Shown here piece after piece: positions 1-8,769 of a DNA stretch of 64,000 nucleotides. The notes beneath the pieces were generated by a model. The model worked only from the letters and a program-made list of their open reading frames with translations. It was not told where the DNA came from and searched no databases. Within the stretch, counting starts at the first letter, position 1. The number at the start of each line of letters is the position of its first letter. Origin of the DNA: an uncultured bacterium (GTDB taxonomy: Bacteria > Bacteroidota > Bacteroidia > Bacteroidales > Bacteroidaceae); contig CAJMPR010000007.1 in the NCBI GenBank assembly GCA_905215345.1, forward strand, positions 124,001 to 188,000, written 5' to 3'. A program made the position numbers and the translations under genes.

Positions 1-303
1 GTCGTGGCACGTGATGGAGATACCTTCGAACTGTTAGGTAAGGAGTTTGATATAAGCTGGCGTAAACTTGTGAAATACAACGACCTGCATAAAGACTATA
101 CATTGGAAGCCGGAGATATCATTTACCTGAAAGGTAAAAAGAAAAAAGCTTCCAAGCCCTATACGGTTTATATCGTAAGAGATGGTGATTCCATGCATAC
201 CATCTCCCAGAAGTACGGCATCCGTCTTAAGAACCTCTACAAAATGAATCGCAAGGGCGCGGAATATGTACCCGAATTAGGGGATAGGTTGAGATTGAGA
301 TAA
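1..303 (+). CDS. LysM-domain protein, C-terminal fragment
   Basis: The reading frame is open from the first base, so the gene begins upstream of the window and only about 100 C-terminal residues are seen. Two LysM-like modules are visible. The first covers roughly residues 1-43 and ends in a GDIIYLKGK-type strand. The second covers roughly 53-99, starts with YTVYIVRDGDSMHTIS and ends with ELGDRLRLR. LysM modules bind the N-acetylglucosamine chain of peptidoglycan. In Bacteroides such tails often follow a glucosaminidase domain, so a cell-wall hydrolase is the likely whole protein, but the catalytic part is outside the window. The GTG at position 4 is probably an internal valine codon. A 22-bp repeat array begins about 40 nt after the stop. 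Confidence 0.75.
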   Translation, partial: VVARDGDTFELLGKEFDISWRKLVKYNDLHKDYTLEAGDIIYLKGKKKKASKPYTVYIVRDGDSMHTISQKYGIRLKNLYKMNRKGAEYVPELGDRLRLR

Positions 304-340
304 CAGGCTAATAATATTTTTACCTCTCTATTATTCAGTT

Positions 341-487
341 TGATACGTGTACCAAATAAATATCACAGTTTGGTACATGTTTTACCACAGTAAGGTACTT
401 GCTGTACCATGCTAAGGTATTCGTTGTACCATAGTAAGGTACAGAGTGTACCAAAGCATGGTATTTATACTACCATAATATGGTATT
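341..487 (+). repeat. Array 1 of phased TACCA / GGTA half-sites, 22-bp period
   Basis: TACCA occurs at 383, 405, 427, 449 and 471, exactly 22 bp apart. GGTA occurs at 372, 394, 416, 438, 460 and 482, also exactly 22 bp apart and 11 bp out of step. Each unit is TACCA, six variable bases, GGTAY, six variable bases. The 5' edge is degenerate, with GATAC at 342, TACCA at 350 and TATCA at 361. Only the half-sites are conserved. The array lies between the LysM gene stop and the efflux operon. A related array lies at 28261-28410 in the opposite orientation. Function unknown. Confidence 0.9.
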
Positions 488-564
488 CCTTTTTATCTCT
501 TTTGTGTCACTGATTTTTCTGCATTACTGTATCTTTTGCATTGCTTAACTATCCGAAAATGTAC

Positions 565-588
565 AGAGTGTTCGTTTTCGGACACTCT
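565..588. promoter_or_regulatory. 24-bp palindrome, candidate activator site
   Basis: Arms AGAGTGTTCG and CGGACACTCT flank TTTT and match as inverted repeats at 9 of 10 positions. A matching half-site GTGTCCGTTTTTG lies at 670-682. The palindrome is about 40-60 bp upstream of a sigma-54-like element and about 200 bp upstream of the HlyD gene, where an enhancer-type activator site would be expected. The role is inferred from position and symmetry. Confidence 0.45.
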
Positions 589-629
589 ACCTTTCTCTCT
601 TTGTGCTTTCTTTCAGCAGTTTACACTTT

Positions 630-645
630 TGGCACAGATTTAGTA
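630..645 (+). promoter_or_regulatory. Possible sigma-54 (-24/-12) promoter of the efflux operon
   Basis: TGGCACAGATTTAGTA resembles the RpoN consensus TGGCAC-N5-TTGCW. The -24 part is perfect and the G of the -12 GC is at the right distance, but the C is replaced by T. No clear TAnnTTTG -7 element lies between here and the HlyD start at 789. The match is imperfect, so this is a tentative call. Confidence 0.3.
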
Positions 646-788
646 AGTATATAGATGATGATTTTCCCAGTGTCCGTTTTTGTGATTGATAAAAGGAGGG
701 CGGGGCGAGATTTTTCAGAGTATAGTAGATATAAAAGAGAGTAGTATAAGATAATTAAGATTGAGTAATATAAAATAGTAATAACAAT

Positions 789-2036
789 ATGGATAGGGAA
801 ATTCCGAAAGAAGTTCGTAATAAAGAACGTAACAAGAAAATCATTCGTTATGGCGGTATAGGTGTTGCGAGTATTGTGATTATCTATATACTCATTTCGC
901 TGATGCGTACGGGAGTGAAAGAAAAGGATCTTGTTTTTTCTAAAGTGAGCAAAGGTACGATTGAGGTCAGTGTAAGTGCTTCAGGAAAAGTGGTACCTGC
1001 TTTCGAGGAAATTATCAATTCACCGATTAATACCCGTATCCTGGAAGTATATAAGAAAGGTGGCGATAGTGTAGATGTAGGAACTCCTATCTTGAAACTG
1101 GACTTGCAGAGCGCTGAAACCGATTATAAAAAGAAACTGGATGAAGAACAGATGCGCAGCTACAAGCTGAAACAGCTCAAGCTTGAAAACATGACTAAGC
1201 TGAATGACTTGCAGATGAAAGTAAAGGTTTCTGCCATGCAGTTGAACCGGAAGAAAGTGGAACTGCGTAATGAACAATACCTCGACAGTCTTGGTTCCGG
1301 TACCACCGATAAAGTGCGCCAAGCCGAACTCAGCTACAATGTAGCGGAATTGGAATATGAACAGCTAAAGCAGCAGTTTGCCAATGAAAAACAGGTGCTG
1401 GAAGCAGAATACCAGGTGCAAGAGCTGGATTTCAGTATTTTCAAAAAGACTTTGGCAGAAACAAAACGTACATTGGATGATGCACAGATACGTTCTCCCC
1501 GGAAAGCTATTCTTACCTATATCAATAATCAAATAGGTGCGCAAGTACCCGAGGGGTCGCAGATTGCTGTTATTTCTGATTTGAGTCACTTTAAGGTGGA
1601 AGGTGAGATTGCCGATACGTATGGTGACCGTGTGGCAGCCGGTGGTAAGGCAATCGTTAAGATTGGAAGTGAAAAGCTGGAAGGTTCGGTAAGCAGTGTG
1701 ACGCCGTTGTCCAAGAATGGCGTGATTTCCTTTACCGTAAAGTTGAGTGAGGATAATAACCGTCGTCTCCGTTCCGGTTTGAAGACCGATGTATATGTGA
1801 TGAATGCCGTGAGAGAAGATGTGATGCGCATAGCCAACGCTTCTTACTATGTGGGACGCGGTGAGTATGAACTCTTTGTCCGTAATGCCGACCGGGAAAT
1901 CGTGAAGCGTAAAGTACAGTTGGGCGACTCGAACTTTGAATTTGTAGAAGTAGTTGGCGGCTTGCAGTCGGGTGATGAAGTAGTGGTGAGTGACATGAGC
2001 AACTATAAGAACAAGAATAAGCTGAAATTGCAGTAA
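789..2036 (+). CDS. HlyD/MacA-type periplasmic adaptor of an ABC efflux system
   Basis: 415 aa. Residues 1-19 are basic and cytoplasmic. One membrane helix lies at about 20-40 and anchors the protein in the inner membrane. A lipoyl/barrel-sandwich half follows at about 55-100, then a long charged coiled-coil hairpin at about 105-225, then the second lipoyl half and a beta-barrel domain to the end. This is the usual adaptor plan of tripartite pumps, linking an inner-membrane permease to a TolC-like outer-membrane channel. It is the first gene of a run that continues through eight FtsX-type permeases and one ATPase, so the partner is a MacB-like transporter rather than an RND pump. No TolC homologue lies next to it in the window. 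The cargo is unknown. Confidence 0.85.
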   Translation: MDREIPKEVRNKERNKKIIRYGGIGVASIVIIYILISLMRTGVKEKDLVFSKVSKGTIEVSVSASGKVVPAFEEIINSPINTRILEVYKKGGDSVDVGTPILKLDLQSAETDYKKKLDEEQMRSYKLKQLKLENMTKLNDLQMKVKVSAMQLNRKKVELRNEQYLDSLGSGTTDKVRQAELSYNVAELEYEQLKQQFANEKQVLEAEYQVQELDFSIFKKTLAETKRTLDDAQIRSPRKAILTYINNQIGAQVPEGSQIAVISDLSHFKVEGEIADTYGDRVAAGGKAIVKIGSEKLEGSVSSVTPLSKNGVISFTVKLSEDNNRRLRSGLKTDVYVMNAVREDVMRIANASYYVGRGEYELFVRNADREIVKRKVQLGDSNFEFVEVVGGLQSGDEVVVSDMSNYKNKNKLKLQ

Positions 2037-2078
2037 TACGGATTTCCCGGAATTCATCTTTTATTAATACGGAAAAAC

Positions 2079-3398
2079 ATGATAAAATCTTATCTGAAAC
2101 AGGCATGGGAGTTGCTGAAACAAAATCCGTTGTTCAGTACTCTTTATGTTACCGGTACGGGGTTGGCTATTGCCATGACAATGATAATGGCGGTTATCTA
2201 TTATGTTAAGATAGCCCCTGTTTATCCGGAAACAAACCGTATGAATACGCACTATCTTACCAGTGCGCGTTTTGAGAAAGGAGCAGAAGGGCATAAGAGT
2301 TCTTTCCAATGGGCGGTTTCCTATAAAGCATTGCAGGAATGGTTTTATCCGTTGAAGAATGTTGAAGTGGTTTCGGCTTCTTTAGGCCATGATATGGCTG
2401 ATAATGGTTTCATTCAGCCGGCAGACCGTAGCGGAGACTTTCCGGTAGCAATAAAATTGACTGATTCTAACTTCTTTCGCATTTACTCTTTTCATTTTCT
2501 GGAAGGACAGGCTTTTACGCAATCCGATTTGGAAAGCGGTATTCGCACGGCTGTTATTACTGATGAACTGGCACGCCGCTTATTCGGTTCTGCCGAAGGG
2601 GTGACAGGACGTTCGTTCAGTCTGAATTATATAAATTATCGTGTTTGCGGCGTGGTGCGGAGCGCCAGTTACTTGACTCCGAAGTCTTATTCACAGGTTT
2701 ATCTTCCTTATACGGTGGCCAACGGATATGAGGAAGGAAAATATAATGTTCCGTATCTGGGAGCATTCAGTCTTACTTTTCTTACAAAAGATGACGCACA
2801 GGCAAAAGCTTTACATGCTGAAATTGAAGAACTGGTTAAGAAGGAGAACTTGATACATAAAGACGAATGGCAGATGAGTATATGGAACCAACCGGTATCA
2901 CATTTGTTGAGCGTTTTCCAATCATCTGTCAGCCAAGAGTTCAATACATGGGCAACTGTGCGTTACTTCCTGCTTGTTATGTTGGTGCTGTTACTTGTAC
3001 CGGCTCTTAATCTGAGCGGGATGATTGCCAGCCGTATGGAGAACCGGCTGTCTGAAATGGGAGTACGCAAATCTTTTGGTGCCGGGCGTGGAAAGCTGCT
3101 TTCGCAGGTGATGTGGGAAAATTTGTTGTTGACGATATTGGGCGGAGTTCTGGGACTTATTATAGCCTGGCTGGTACTTTATGTTTGTCGTGAATGGGTA
3201 TTTACCGTGTTGGATGCATGGCCAATGGCGATTTCCGAAGGAACGGATGTCAGGGTTTCGGGAGAAATGCTGTTTGCGCCGGTGGTATTCCTTGCTGCAT
3301 TGCTATTATGTATCCTGCTGAATTTGCTGTCTGCACTTATACCGGCATGGTATTCATTACGAAAGCCGATTGTGTATTCGTTGAATGAAAAAAGATAA
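2079..3398 (+). CDS. MacB/FtsX-family ABC permease, type A, pair 1
   Basis: 439 aa. One N-terminal helix (about 20-43) is followed by a large periplasmic MacB_PCD domain (about 50-280) and three C-terminal helices (about 295-315, 346-370, 398-422) forming the FtsX domain. Between helices 2 and 3 is the conserved cytoplasmic stretch SEMGVRKSFGAGRG, which in this family contacts the ATPase. The start QAWELLKQNPL is shared with the other three type A permeases of the operon (5503, 8770, 11420). The next gene starts 12 bp later and is the type B partner. It has no ATPase domain of its own and must use the separate ATPase at 4782. Confidence 0.85.
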   Translation: MIKSYLKQAWELLKQNPLFSTLYVTGTGLAIAMTMIMAVIYYVKIAPVYPETNRMNTHYLTSARFEKGAEGHKSSFQWAVSYKALQEWFYPLKNVEVVSASLGHDMADNGFIQPADRSGDFPVAIKLTDSNFFRIYSFHFLEGQAFTQSDLESGIRTAVITDELARRLFGSAEGVTGRSFSLNYINYRVCGVVRSASYLTPKSYSQVYLPYTVANGYEEGKYNVPYLGAFSLTFLTKDDAQAKALHAEIEELVKKENLIHKDEWQMSIWNQPVSHLLSVFQSSVSQEFNTWATVRYFLLVMLVLLLVPALNLSGMIASRMENRLSEMGVRKSFGAGRGKLLSQVMWENLLLTILGGVLGLIIAWLVLYVCREWVFTVLDAWPMAISEGTDVRVSGEMLFAPVVFLAALLLCILLNLLSALIPAWYSLRKPIVYSLNEKR

Positions 3399-3409
3399 TA
3401 CGGAGGATT

Positions 3410-4705
3410 ATGCTGAAACTTATATTAAAAAATCTTTGGGCCCGTCGCCGTCGCAACGGTTGGTTGCTGGCAGAGCTTATCCTTGTGAGTATAGTCTCCT
3501 GGATAATTCTCGATCCGGTTATTGTAGTTACTCATGACCGCAGTATTCCGTTGGGATATGATGCCGACCGTTTATGTCTTGTTTCTTTAGGCGCTTTGCA
3601 AGCTGAGGCTCCCGGTTATGACGCGCAGGCACAGGATTCTGCTGTTATCGTAAATAGTTATATGAATCTTATACGGCTTGCCAGTGATTATCCGGGAGTA
3701 GAGCATGTTACTCCCCTGTTGGGATATTGTTATCCTAATTCGGAAGGCAGTAGCAATTATTCATTCCAGGCGGAAGGAGATACGATTGACAGTTCTGTAA
3801 TGGGTGTTGAGTTCTTACCTCATACTAATTTTTTTGAAACATATGGTTTCCGTCCCGGAAAGGGAATGACACCGGAACAGCTTTCAGATTATAATTATAC
3901 CCAGAACGATATTGTGATAACGGAAAACACGCTCGAAAAAATCTTTCATTCGCAAGACCCTTTGAGCAAGCGTGGTATGACTGCCAGCAGAGGTGATACA
4001 ACTTATATGCCGGTTGTCGGTGTAGTGGGAACTTTTAAGATATATAGCGAATGGCGACCTGTTGCCATTATGTTTCGTCCGCTGCTGTCTATTGATGTAT
4101 CAATGATTCCTGAAAATGCGCAGATAATTATCCGTTTAAAGAAAGATATTAGTATGGAACGTTTTCTGCATGAGTTTCGTCCGTGGATGATAAAGGAGCT
4201 TCGGGCGGGAAACTTGTTTGCTCGTAACATACAGTCGTATGAGGCGCTGATTGCGACCCGTGAATATACAGGTGCGACGTCTGTCTATCGCCGTAATCTG
4301 GCAATAGCGGGTTTCTTCCTTGTTAATCTCTGCTTGGGGGTTATCGGTACATTCTGGTTGCAAACCCGAACGCGTCGTGAAGAAGTGGGAGTTATGCTTT
4401 CTTTCGGGGGTACGCCGGGATATATTGTCCGTCTGCTCATGGGTGAGGGTGTGGTATTGACATTTATAGCCGTATGCACAGGTTGCCTGCTCTACTTGCA
4501 ATATGCTCTGAAAGAAGGGCTGAATGAAGGGAGCGCTTGGGTGCAAAGTACCGAAGATTGCTGGGTAACAAACTTTACGCAGCATTTTCTGATAGTATCG
4601 CTGATTGTCTTTTTTATAATGTTGGTTGTGGTGCTTGCAGGCATTTACATTCCAGCCCGTAAAATAAGCAAGATACCTCCTACAGAGGCGCTTCGTGACG
4701 AGTAA
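3410..4705 (+). CDS. MacB/FtsX-family ABC permease, type B, pair 1
   Basis: 431 aa. Helices lie at about 16-35, 297-317, 345-363 and 393-415 around a periplasmic domain. Type B permeases share an N-terminal NGWLLAEL-like motif and a GTFWLQTRTRREEVG-like stretch after helix 2, which the type A proteins lack. In this copy the following text reads MLSFGGTPG, whereas pairs 2 and 4 read RLAMGSSKG or RMALGSSRQ, so the ATPase-facing loop has diverged. A and B subunits probably form a heterodimeric exporter. Confidence 0.85.
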   Translation: MLKLILKNLWARRRRNGWLLAELILVSIVSWIILDPVIVVTHDRSIPLGYDADRLCLVSLGALQAEAPGYDAQAQDSAVIVNSYMNLIRLASDYPGVEHVTPLLGYCYPNSEGSSNYSFQAEGDTIDSSVMGVEFLPHTNFFETYGFRPGKGMTPEQLSDYNYTQNDIVITENTLEKIFHSQDPLSKRGMTASRGDTTYMPVVGVVGTFKIYSEWRPVAIMFRPLLSIDVSMIPENAQIIIRLKKDISMERFLHEFRPWMIKELRAGNLFARNIQSYEALIATREYTGATSVYRRNLAIAGFFLVNLCLGVIGTFWLQTRTRREEVGVMLSFGGTPGYIVRLLMGEGVVLTFIAVCTGCLLYLQYALKEGLNEGSAWVQSTEDCWVTNFTQHFLIVSLIVFFIMLVVVLAGIYIPARKISKIPPTEALRDE

Positions 4706-4781
4706 AATACGGAGTATATATAGAGAAACATAAATAAAATATAAAGTGAATTTAGATAATAACAATTAAATACTTACCATT

Positions 4782-5447
4782 ATGATTAAGTTAACTGGCA
4801 TCAACAAGATTTATCGTACTAATGAAATTGAAACCGTAGCATTGGAGAATGTAAACCTCGAAGTGAACAAGGGTGAATTCCTTAGTATCATGGGACCATC
4901 CGGCTGCGGTAAGTCTACGCTGTTGAATATTATGGGCTTGCTGGACGCACCTACTACCGGAACTATTGAAATAGCCGGTGTAAAAGTGGATGGTATGAAA
5001 GATAAAGAACTGGCTGCTTTCCGTAATCAGAAATTAGGCTTTGTATTTCAGTCTTTCCATTTGATTAATTCTCTGAATGTGCTGGACAATGTGGAACTGC
5101 CTTTATTGTATAGAAAGGTATCTGCCAAAGAGCGTCGCCGCCTGGCTGAAGAAGTCCTGCAGAAAGTAGGATTGAGTCATCGTATGCGTCACATGCCTAC
5201 ACAGTTGTCAGGTGGTCAGTGCCAGCGTGTAGCTATCGCCCGTGCCATTATCGGCAACCCGGAGATAATCCTCGCCGATGAGCCTACCGGTAATCTGGAT
5301 TCAAGGATGGGTGCGGAAGTTATGGAACTGTTGCACCAGTTGAATAAAGAAGACGGACGTACCATTGTAATGGTAACCCATAATGAAGAACAAGCCAAAC
5401 AAACCAGCCGTACCATTCGATTCTTCGATGGACGACAGGTTGAGTGA
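4782..5447 (+). CDS. ABC transporter ATPase (MacB/LolD type)
   Basis: 221 aa, the normal length for a stand-alone LolD/MacB-type ATPase. Walker A GPSGCGKS is near residue 38, the Q-loop FVFQSFH near 87, signature LSGGQCQR near 142, Walker B ILADEPTGNLD near 163 and the switch histidine VMVTHN near 199. All catalytic residues are intact. It is the only ATPase among eight permease genes and lies between permease pairs 1 and 2, so it probably energises all four pairs. About 75 bp separates it from the gene before. Confidence 0.95.
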   Translation: MIKLTGINKIYRTNEIETVALENVNLEVNKGEFLSIMGPSGCGKSTLLNIMGLLDAPTTGTIEIAGVKVDGMKDKELAAFRNQKLGFVFQSFHLINSLNVLDNVELPLLYRKVSAKERRRLAEEVLQKVGLSHRMRHMPTQLSGGQCQRVAIARAIIGNPEIILADEPTGNLDSRMGAEVMELLHQLNKEDGRTIVMVTHNEEQAKQTSRTIRFFDGRQVE

Positions 5448-5502
5448 TTAGTGATTAACGTTTAGTGATTAATTATCAACTATCAATTATCAATTTAAAA
5501 AA
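5446..5502. repeat. AT-rich short repeats after the ATPase gene
   Basis: The gap holds overlapping repeats of TTAGTGATTA and ATCAA(C/T)TATCAA. Similar low-complexity strings are common between Bacteroides genes, and related ones lie near 11385, 18125 and 41285 here. No promoter or terminator can be assigned. Confidence 0.5.
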
Positions 5503-6774
5503 ATGCAAACCATTCGCCAAGCGTTTATTCTCTTGCGGCAGAATCCGCTGCTGAGCACAATATCCATACTGGGTACGGCTTTTGCCATAACCATGATTAT
5601 GGCTATTGTAATTACCTGGCAGACAAAATATGCCGATGTAGAGCCGGAAGTAAATCGTAGCCGTTGCCTTTATGTTTCAAAGATGCATCTTTACAGTAAG
5701 GACAATAATAATAATAATTTTAGTGGTTGTTCTCCTGCATTCATGAAGGAATGTATACAGCCGCTTCAAGCAGTGAAAGCATGTACGGCCGTTCTTCCGG
5801 CAAGTGTAGCGCTGGTGTCCATGAGTGATGGCTCTAACCGAGTGAAAGTAGATGCAATGGAGACTGATCCGGGTTTTTGGAAAGTGTTTCAGTTACAGTT
5901 TGTTGCCGGACAAGGATTTACCGAGACTGAACAAGGTGGAAGTACGAAATCTGTTGTTATTGCCGCTTCTGTAGCCCGCAAGGTTTTCGGTACTACTGAT
6001 GTAGTGGGACAAACATTGTTGCTGAACCGGGAGCAGGCACGTATCGCAGGAGTTGTGAAAGATGTATCGGTTACTGCCAAGGATGCTTATGCGCAGGTAT
6101 GGAGCATGTATCCTGCGGAACAACTGAGGGCCACTTCCAGCCGGAGTTATATAGGCGGTTATATGGTTGCCGCATTAGCAGATACTCCCGATGATTTTCC
6201 TGCTATCAGAGAAGGAATAGAGAAGCGTGTAAAAGACCTTAATGCCGTTTTGCCGGATAGGCAGCTTGATATAATGGAACAGCCGGACGATATAGTGACG
6301 CATGTAAATCATATTTGGTCTAATAGAGGACCTAATCTCAAAATGCTTTACCTTCAATATATTGTAGCTTTGTGTATTATCTTGCTGGTACCTTCGCTTA
6401 ATTTATGTGGTTTGAGCAATAGCCGGATGCAACAGCGTATGAGTGAACTGGGAGTACGTAAGGCTTTCGGTGCTACACGGGGATTGCTTATCCGCCAGAT
6501 ACTGAATGAAAATCTGATATTGACGTTACTGGGAGGTGTTTTGGGATTACTGTTCAGTTATGGGGCGGTATATGCCATGCGAATGTGGTTGTTTACCAAT
6601 AGCCAGAATATAGGTACTTCAGGTGACTTTAGCTTGAGTATGAGTACCCTGTTCAGTCCATTGGTATTCTGTCTGGCATTTGCCTTCTGCTTGGTTATCA
6701 ATCTGCTGAGTGCCGGACTTCCGGCATGGCTTGCCGCACGGCGTACGATAGTAGAATCTTTAAGTGATAAATAA
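5503..6774 (+). CDS. MacB/FtsX-family ABC permease, type A, pair 2
   Basis: 423 aa. The type A layout is visible: RQNPLLSTISILGTAFAI at the first helix, a periplasmic domain to about residue 270, then three helices. The loop SELGVRKAFGATRG between helices 2 and 3 is the best-conserved part of the family. It is most like the pair 4 copy at 11420, which suggests duplication within the operon. It is followed 16 bp later by its type B partner. Confidence 0.85.
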   Translation: MQTIRQAFILLRQNPLLSTISILGTAFAITMIMAIVITWQTKYADVEPEVNRSRCLYVSKMHLYSKDNNNNNFSGCSPAFMKECIQPLQAVKACTAVLPASVALVSMSDGSNRVKVDAMETDPGFWKVFQLQFVAGQGFTETEQGGSTKSVVIAASVARKVFGTTDVVGQTLLLNREQARIAGVVKDVSVTAKDAYAQVWSMYPAEQLRATSSRSYIGGYMVAALADTPDDFPAIREGIEKRVKDLNAVLPDRQLDIMEQPDDIVTHVNHIWSNRGPNLKMLYLQYIVALCIILLVPSLNLCGLSNSRMQQRMSELGVRKAFGATRGLLIRQILNENLILTLLGGVLGLLFSYGAVYAMRMWLFTNSQNIGTSGDFSLSMSTLFSPLVFCLAFAFCLVINLLSAGLPAWLAARRTIVESLSDK

Positions 6775-6790
6775 TACTGATAGAAGTTTT

Positions 6791-8074
6791 ATGAAATTCA
6801 TAATACATAATTTACGTATGATAAGGGCACGTTTCCATAGTAATGGTTGGGTGCTGGCGGAACTCTTCTTTGTATTTATTGTAATGTGGTTCCTCTGTGA
6901 TTCATTAGGATGCTTGAAGTATACTTTTTATCGTCCGTTGGGTTATAATATTGATAATGTATACCAACTCTCCACCATTATGGGAGGTGAGAGCCGTGAT
7001 TCAAGTATGACGAGTGCCGATAAATATCTGGGTATTCTGCAAAAGTTAGAGAAGGAACCCACTGTTGAGTCGTCATTTCTTTCTTATTGGAGCTTGCCCA
7101 TGAGTGGAAATAACTCCTATACTTCGTTGGCCGTGAAAGATACTATAGGGCAGGAGATGCGTATGATTTTGGCTAGCGGCGGTTACACCCGTGTATTTCG
7201 AATGGATGAAGATTCAAAGCGTCCCTTTGCAAAAATGCCGGTAGGAAGTGAGGATGATTATAAGTCCAGTGATTATATAATGTTGAGTGAGGATGCCTTT
7301 CTTGAGTTTAAGAAGAGGGTTCCCGAATTTTCACTGGATACTCCGTTGAGTTGGTATGGAGATTCTGTGAATACTGTTACTCAAAGCGGAATGATAGGAC
7401 ATTTTCGTACTTATCGCTACGGTGGTAATGCGGAATGGGGATTCCGTAGACTGGATGAAAATTCGATAAAGAAAGAGTTTGGTGGACAACGGGCACAAAT
7501 CGCCTTCCGGGTAAAATCTGCCGCTGACGGACCGGATTATAGAGATAAGTTTATCAAAGAGATAGCACCACGTCTGGATACGGACAACCTGTTTGTGGCA
7601 GACGCTACCCCTTATACCGACCAGCAGTTACAGTTTGAAATTATGTATGGTGACACTGACAAAGTGAACAGCCAGGCGATAATTGTTCTTTTCCTGTTGG
7701 TTAATGTATTCTTGGGATTGATAGGTACATTCTGGTTCCGTACACGCCGTCGTCGTAGTGAGATTGCATTGAGACTTGCCATGGGAAGTTCGAAAGGACA
7801 GATATTCCGTCTGCTGACGGGAGAGGGGTTATTATTGTTAGCGCTTGTTACACTACCTGCCATGATTGTGTGTTATAATGTGGGTATCGCCGAATTCACC
7901 GTCGGACGTACAGAGTTAATATCTACCTGGCCGGTGGAATGGAGTTTTATACGTTTTCTGCTGGGAACGCTCGGGGCATGGTTGCTGATAGCCCTGATGG
8001 TAATGATCGGTATTTGGTTTCCTGCACGGCAGGCCATGAAAATAGAGCCGGCGGAAGCATTGCATGAAGAATAA
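6791..8074 (+). CDS. MacB/FtsX-family ABC permease, type B, pair 2
   Basis: 427 aa from the ATG at 6791. An upstream GTG at 6764 would overlap the previous gene and adds nine residues not seen in the paralogues. The type B marks are present: SNGWVLAELFFVFIVMW at helix 1, GTFWFRTRRRRSEIALRLAMG after helix 2, and a C-terminal PARQAMKIEPAEALHEE tail like that of the other B copies. It probably pairs with the permease encoded just before it. Confidence 0.85.
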   Translation: MKFIIHNLRMIRARFHSNGWVLAELFFVFIVMWFLCDSLGCLKYTFYRPLGYNIDNVYQLSTIMGGESRDSSMTSADKYLGILQKLEKEPTVESSFLSYWSLPMSGNNSYTSLAVKDTIGQEMRMILASGGYTRVFRMDEDSKRPFAKMPVGSEDDYKSSDYIMLSEDAFLEFKKRVPEFSLDTPLSWYGDSVNTVTQSGMIGHFRTYRYGGNAEWGFRRLDENSIKKEFGGQRAQIAFRVKSAADGPDYRDKFIKEIAPRLDTDNLFVADATPYTDQQLQFEIMYGDTDKVNSQAIIVLFLLVNVFLGLIGTFWFRTRRRRSEIALRLAMGSSKGQIFRLLTGEGLLLLALVTLPAMIVCYNVGIAEFTVGRTELISTWPVEWSFIRFLLGTLGAWLLIALMVMIGIWFPARQAMKIEPAEALHEE

Positions 8075-8104
8075 TATATAGATAAAAACTAAAATCAACG
8101 AATT

Positions 8105-8725
8105 ATGAGAGCATTATTTATAACCCTTAGTTGTATATTTGCAGCAATAACCGGTACTGTTTATGCTGCCGGTAATGGAAAAGATGTAAAAGTAAGTGAG
8201 GTACGTAAGGTAGAAGCTTTTTCATCAATTGATGTTACTTCTGTTGCAACGGTCTATTTTACACAAAGCAATTCTTATTCATTAAAGATTGAAGGAAAGG
8301 AAGAATATGTGAAGAATACTTCTTCATCCGTTAAGAACGGTCGTTTGGTGATTGGGTTTAAAGATAAAAAGCAAACCCGGAACCGAAAAGACGGTGTGAC
8401 GATTTATTTGTCTGCTCCCGATTTGAAGGAGGTAGAATTTACCGGGGTAGGTTCTTTCAATTGTAAAGAATCGCTGAAACTGAATGACGTGAAGTTCCAA
8501 GTAGAAGGTGTAGGTAAACTGAAAGTGGAAGATTTAAGTTGTCGTTCATTGAAAGTCGGATTGGAAGGAGTAGGGAGTGCTGAAGTTCATGTTACCTGCG
8601 ACTATTTGTCTGCCAAACTGGATGGAGTGGGGCACGTTACCCTGAGTGGTACCGCCAGACAAGCTGATATTTCCAAAGATGGTATCGGCAGCGTTAATAC
8701 CCGTGACTTGAAAGTCGGAAAATAA
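8105..8725 (+). CDS. Secreted DUF2807 (GIN-domain) protein
   Basis: 206 aa with a signal peptide at about 1-21 that ends in VYAA. The mature part is a repetitive beta-helix-like domain with recurring EGVGKLKVEDL, EGVGSAEVHV and DGVGHVTLSG strands, typical of DUF2807, called the putative auto-transporter adhesin head GIN domain. The family is widespread in Bacteroidota, exported, and of unknown function. It sits inside the efflux operon between permease pairs 2 and 3, 30 bp after one and 44 bp before the other, so it is almost certainly co-transcribed. A link to envelope stress or to the pump cargo is only a guess. Confidence 0.8.
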   Translation: MRALFITLSCIFAAITGTVYAAGNGKDVKVSEVRKVEAFSSIDVTSVATVYFTQSNSYSLKIEGKEEYVKNTSSSVKNGRLVIGFKDKKQTRNRKDGVTIYLSAPDLKEVEFTGVGSFNCKESLKLNDVKFQVEGVGKLKVEDLSCRSLKVGLEGVGSAEVHVTCDYLSAKLDGVGHVTLSGTARQADISKDGIGSVNTRDLKVGK

Positions 8726-8769
8726 ACTGCTATACATAGTGGATAAACCGTAAAAGAGTGGATAATTAA

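Noticed and set aside
341..487. CRISPR-like array
   Set aside because: The conserved parts are only 5 bp and alternate in direction; there are no 25-35 bp repeats or spacers and no cas genes.
1365..2057. 230-codon minus-strand frame over the HlyD gene
   Set aside because: It is antisense to a well-supported adaptor gene and shows no protein-family features.
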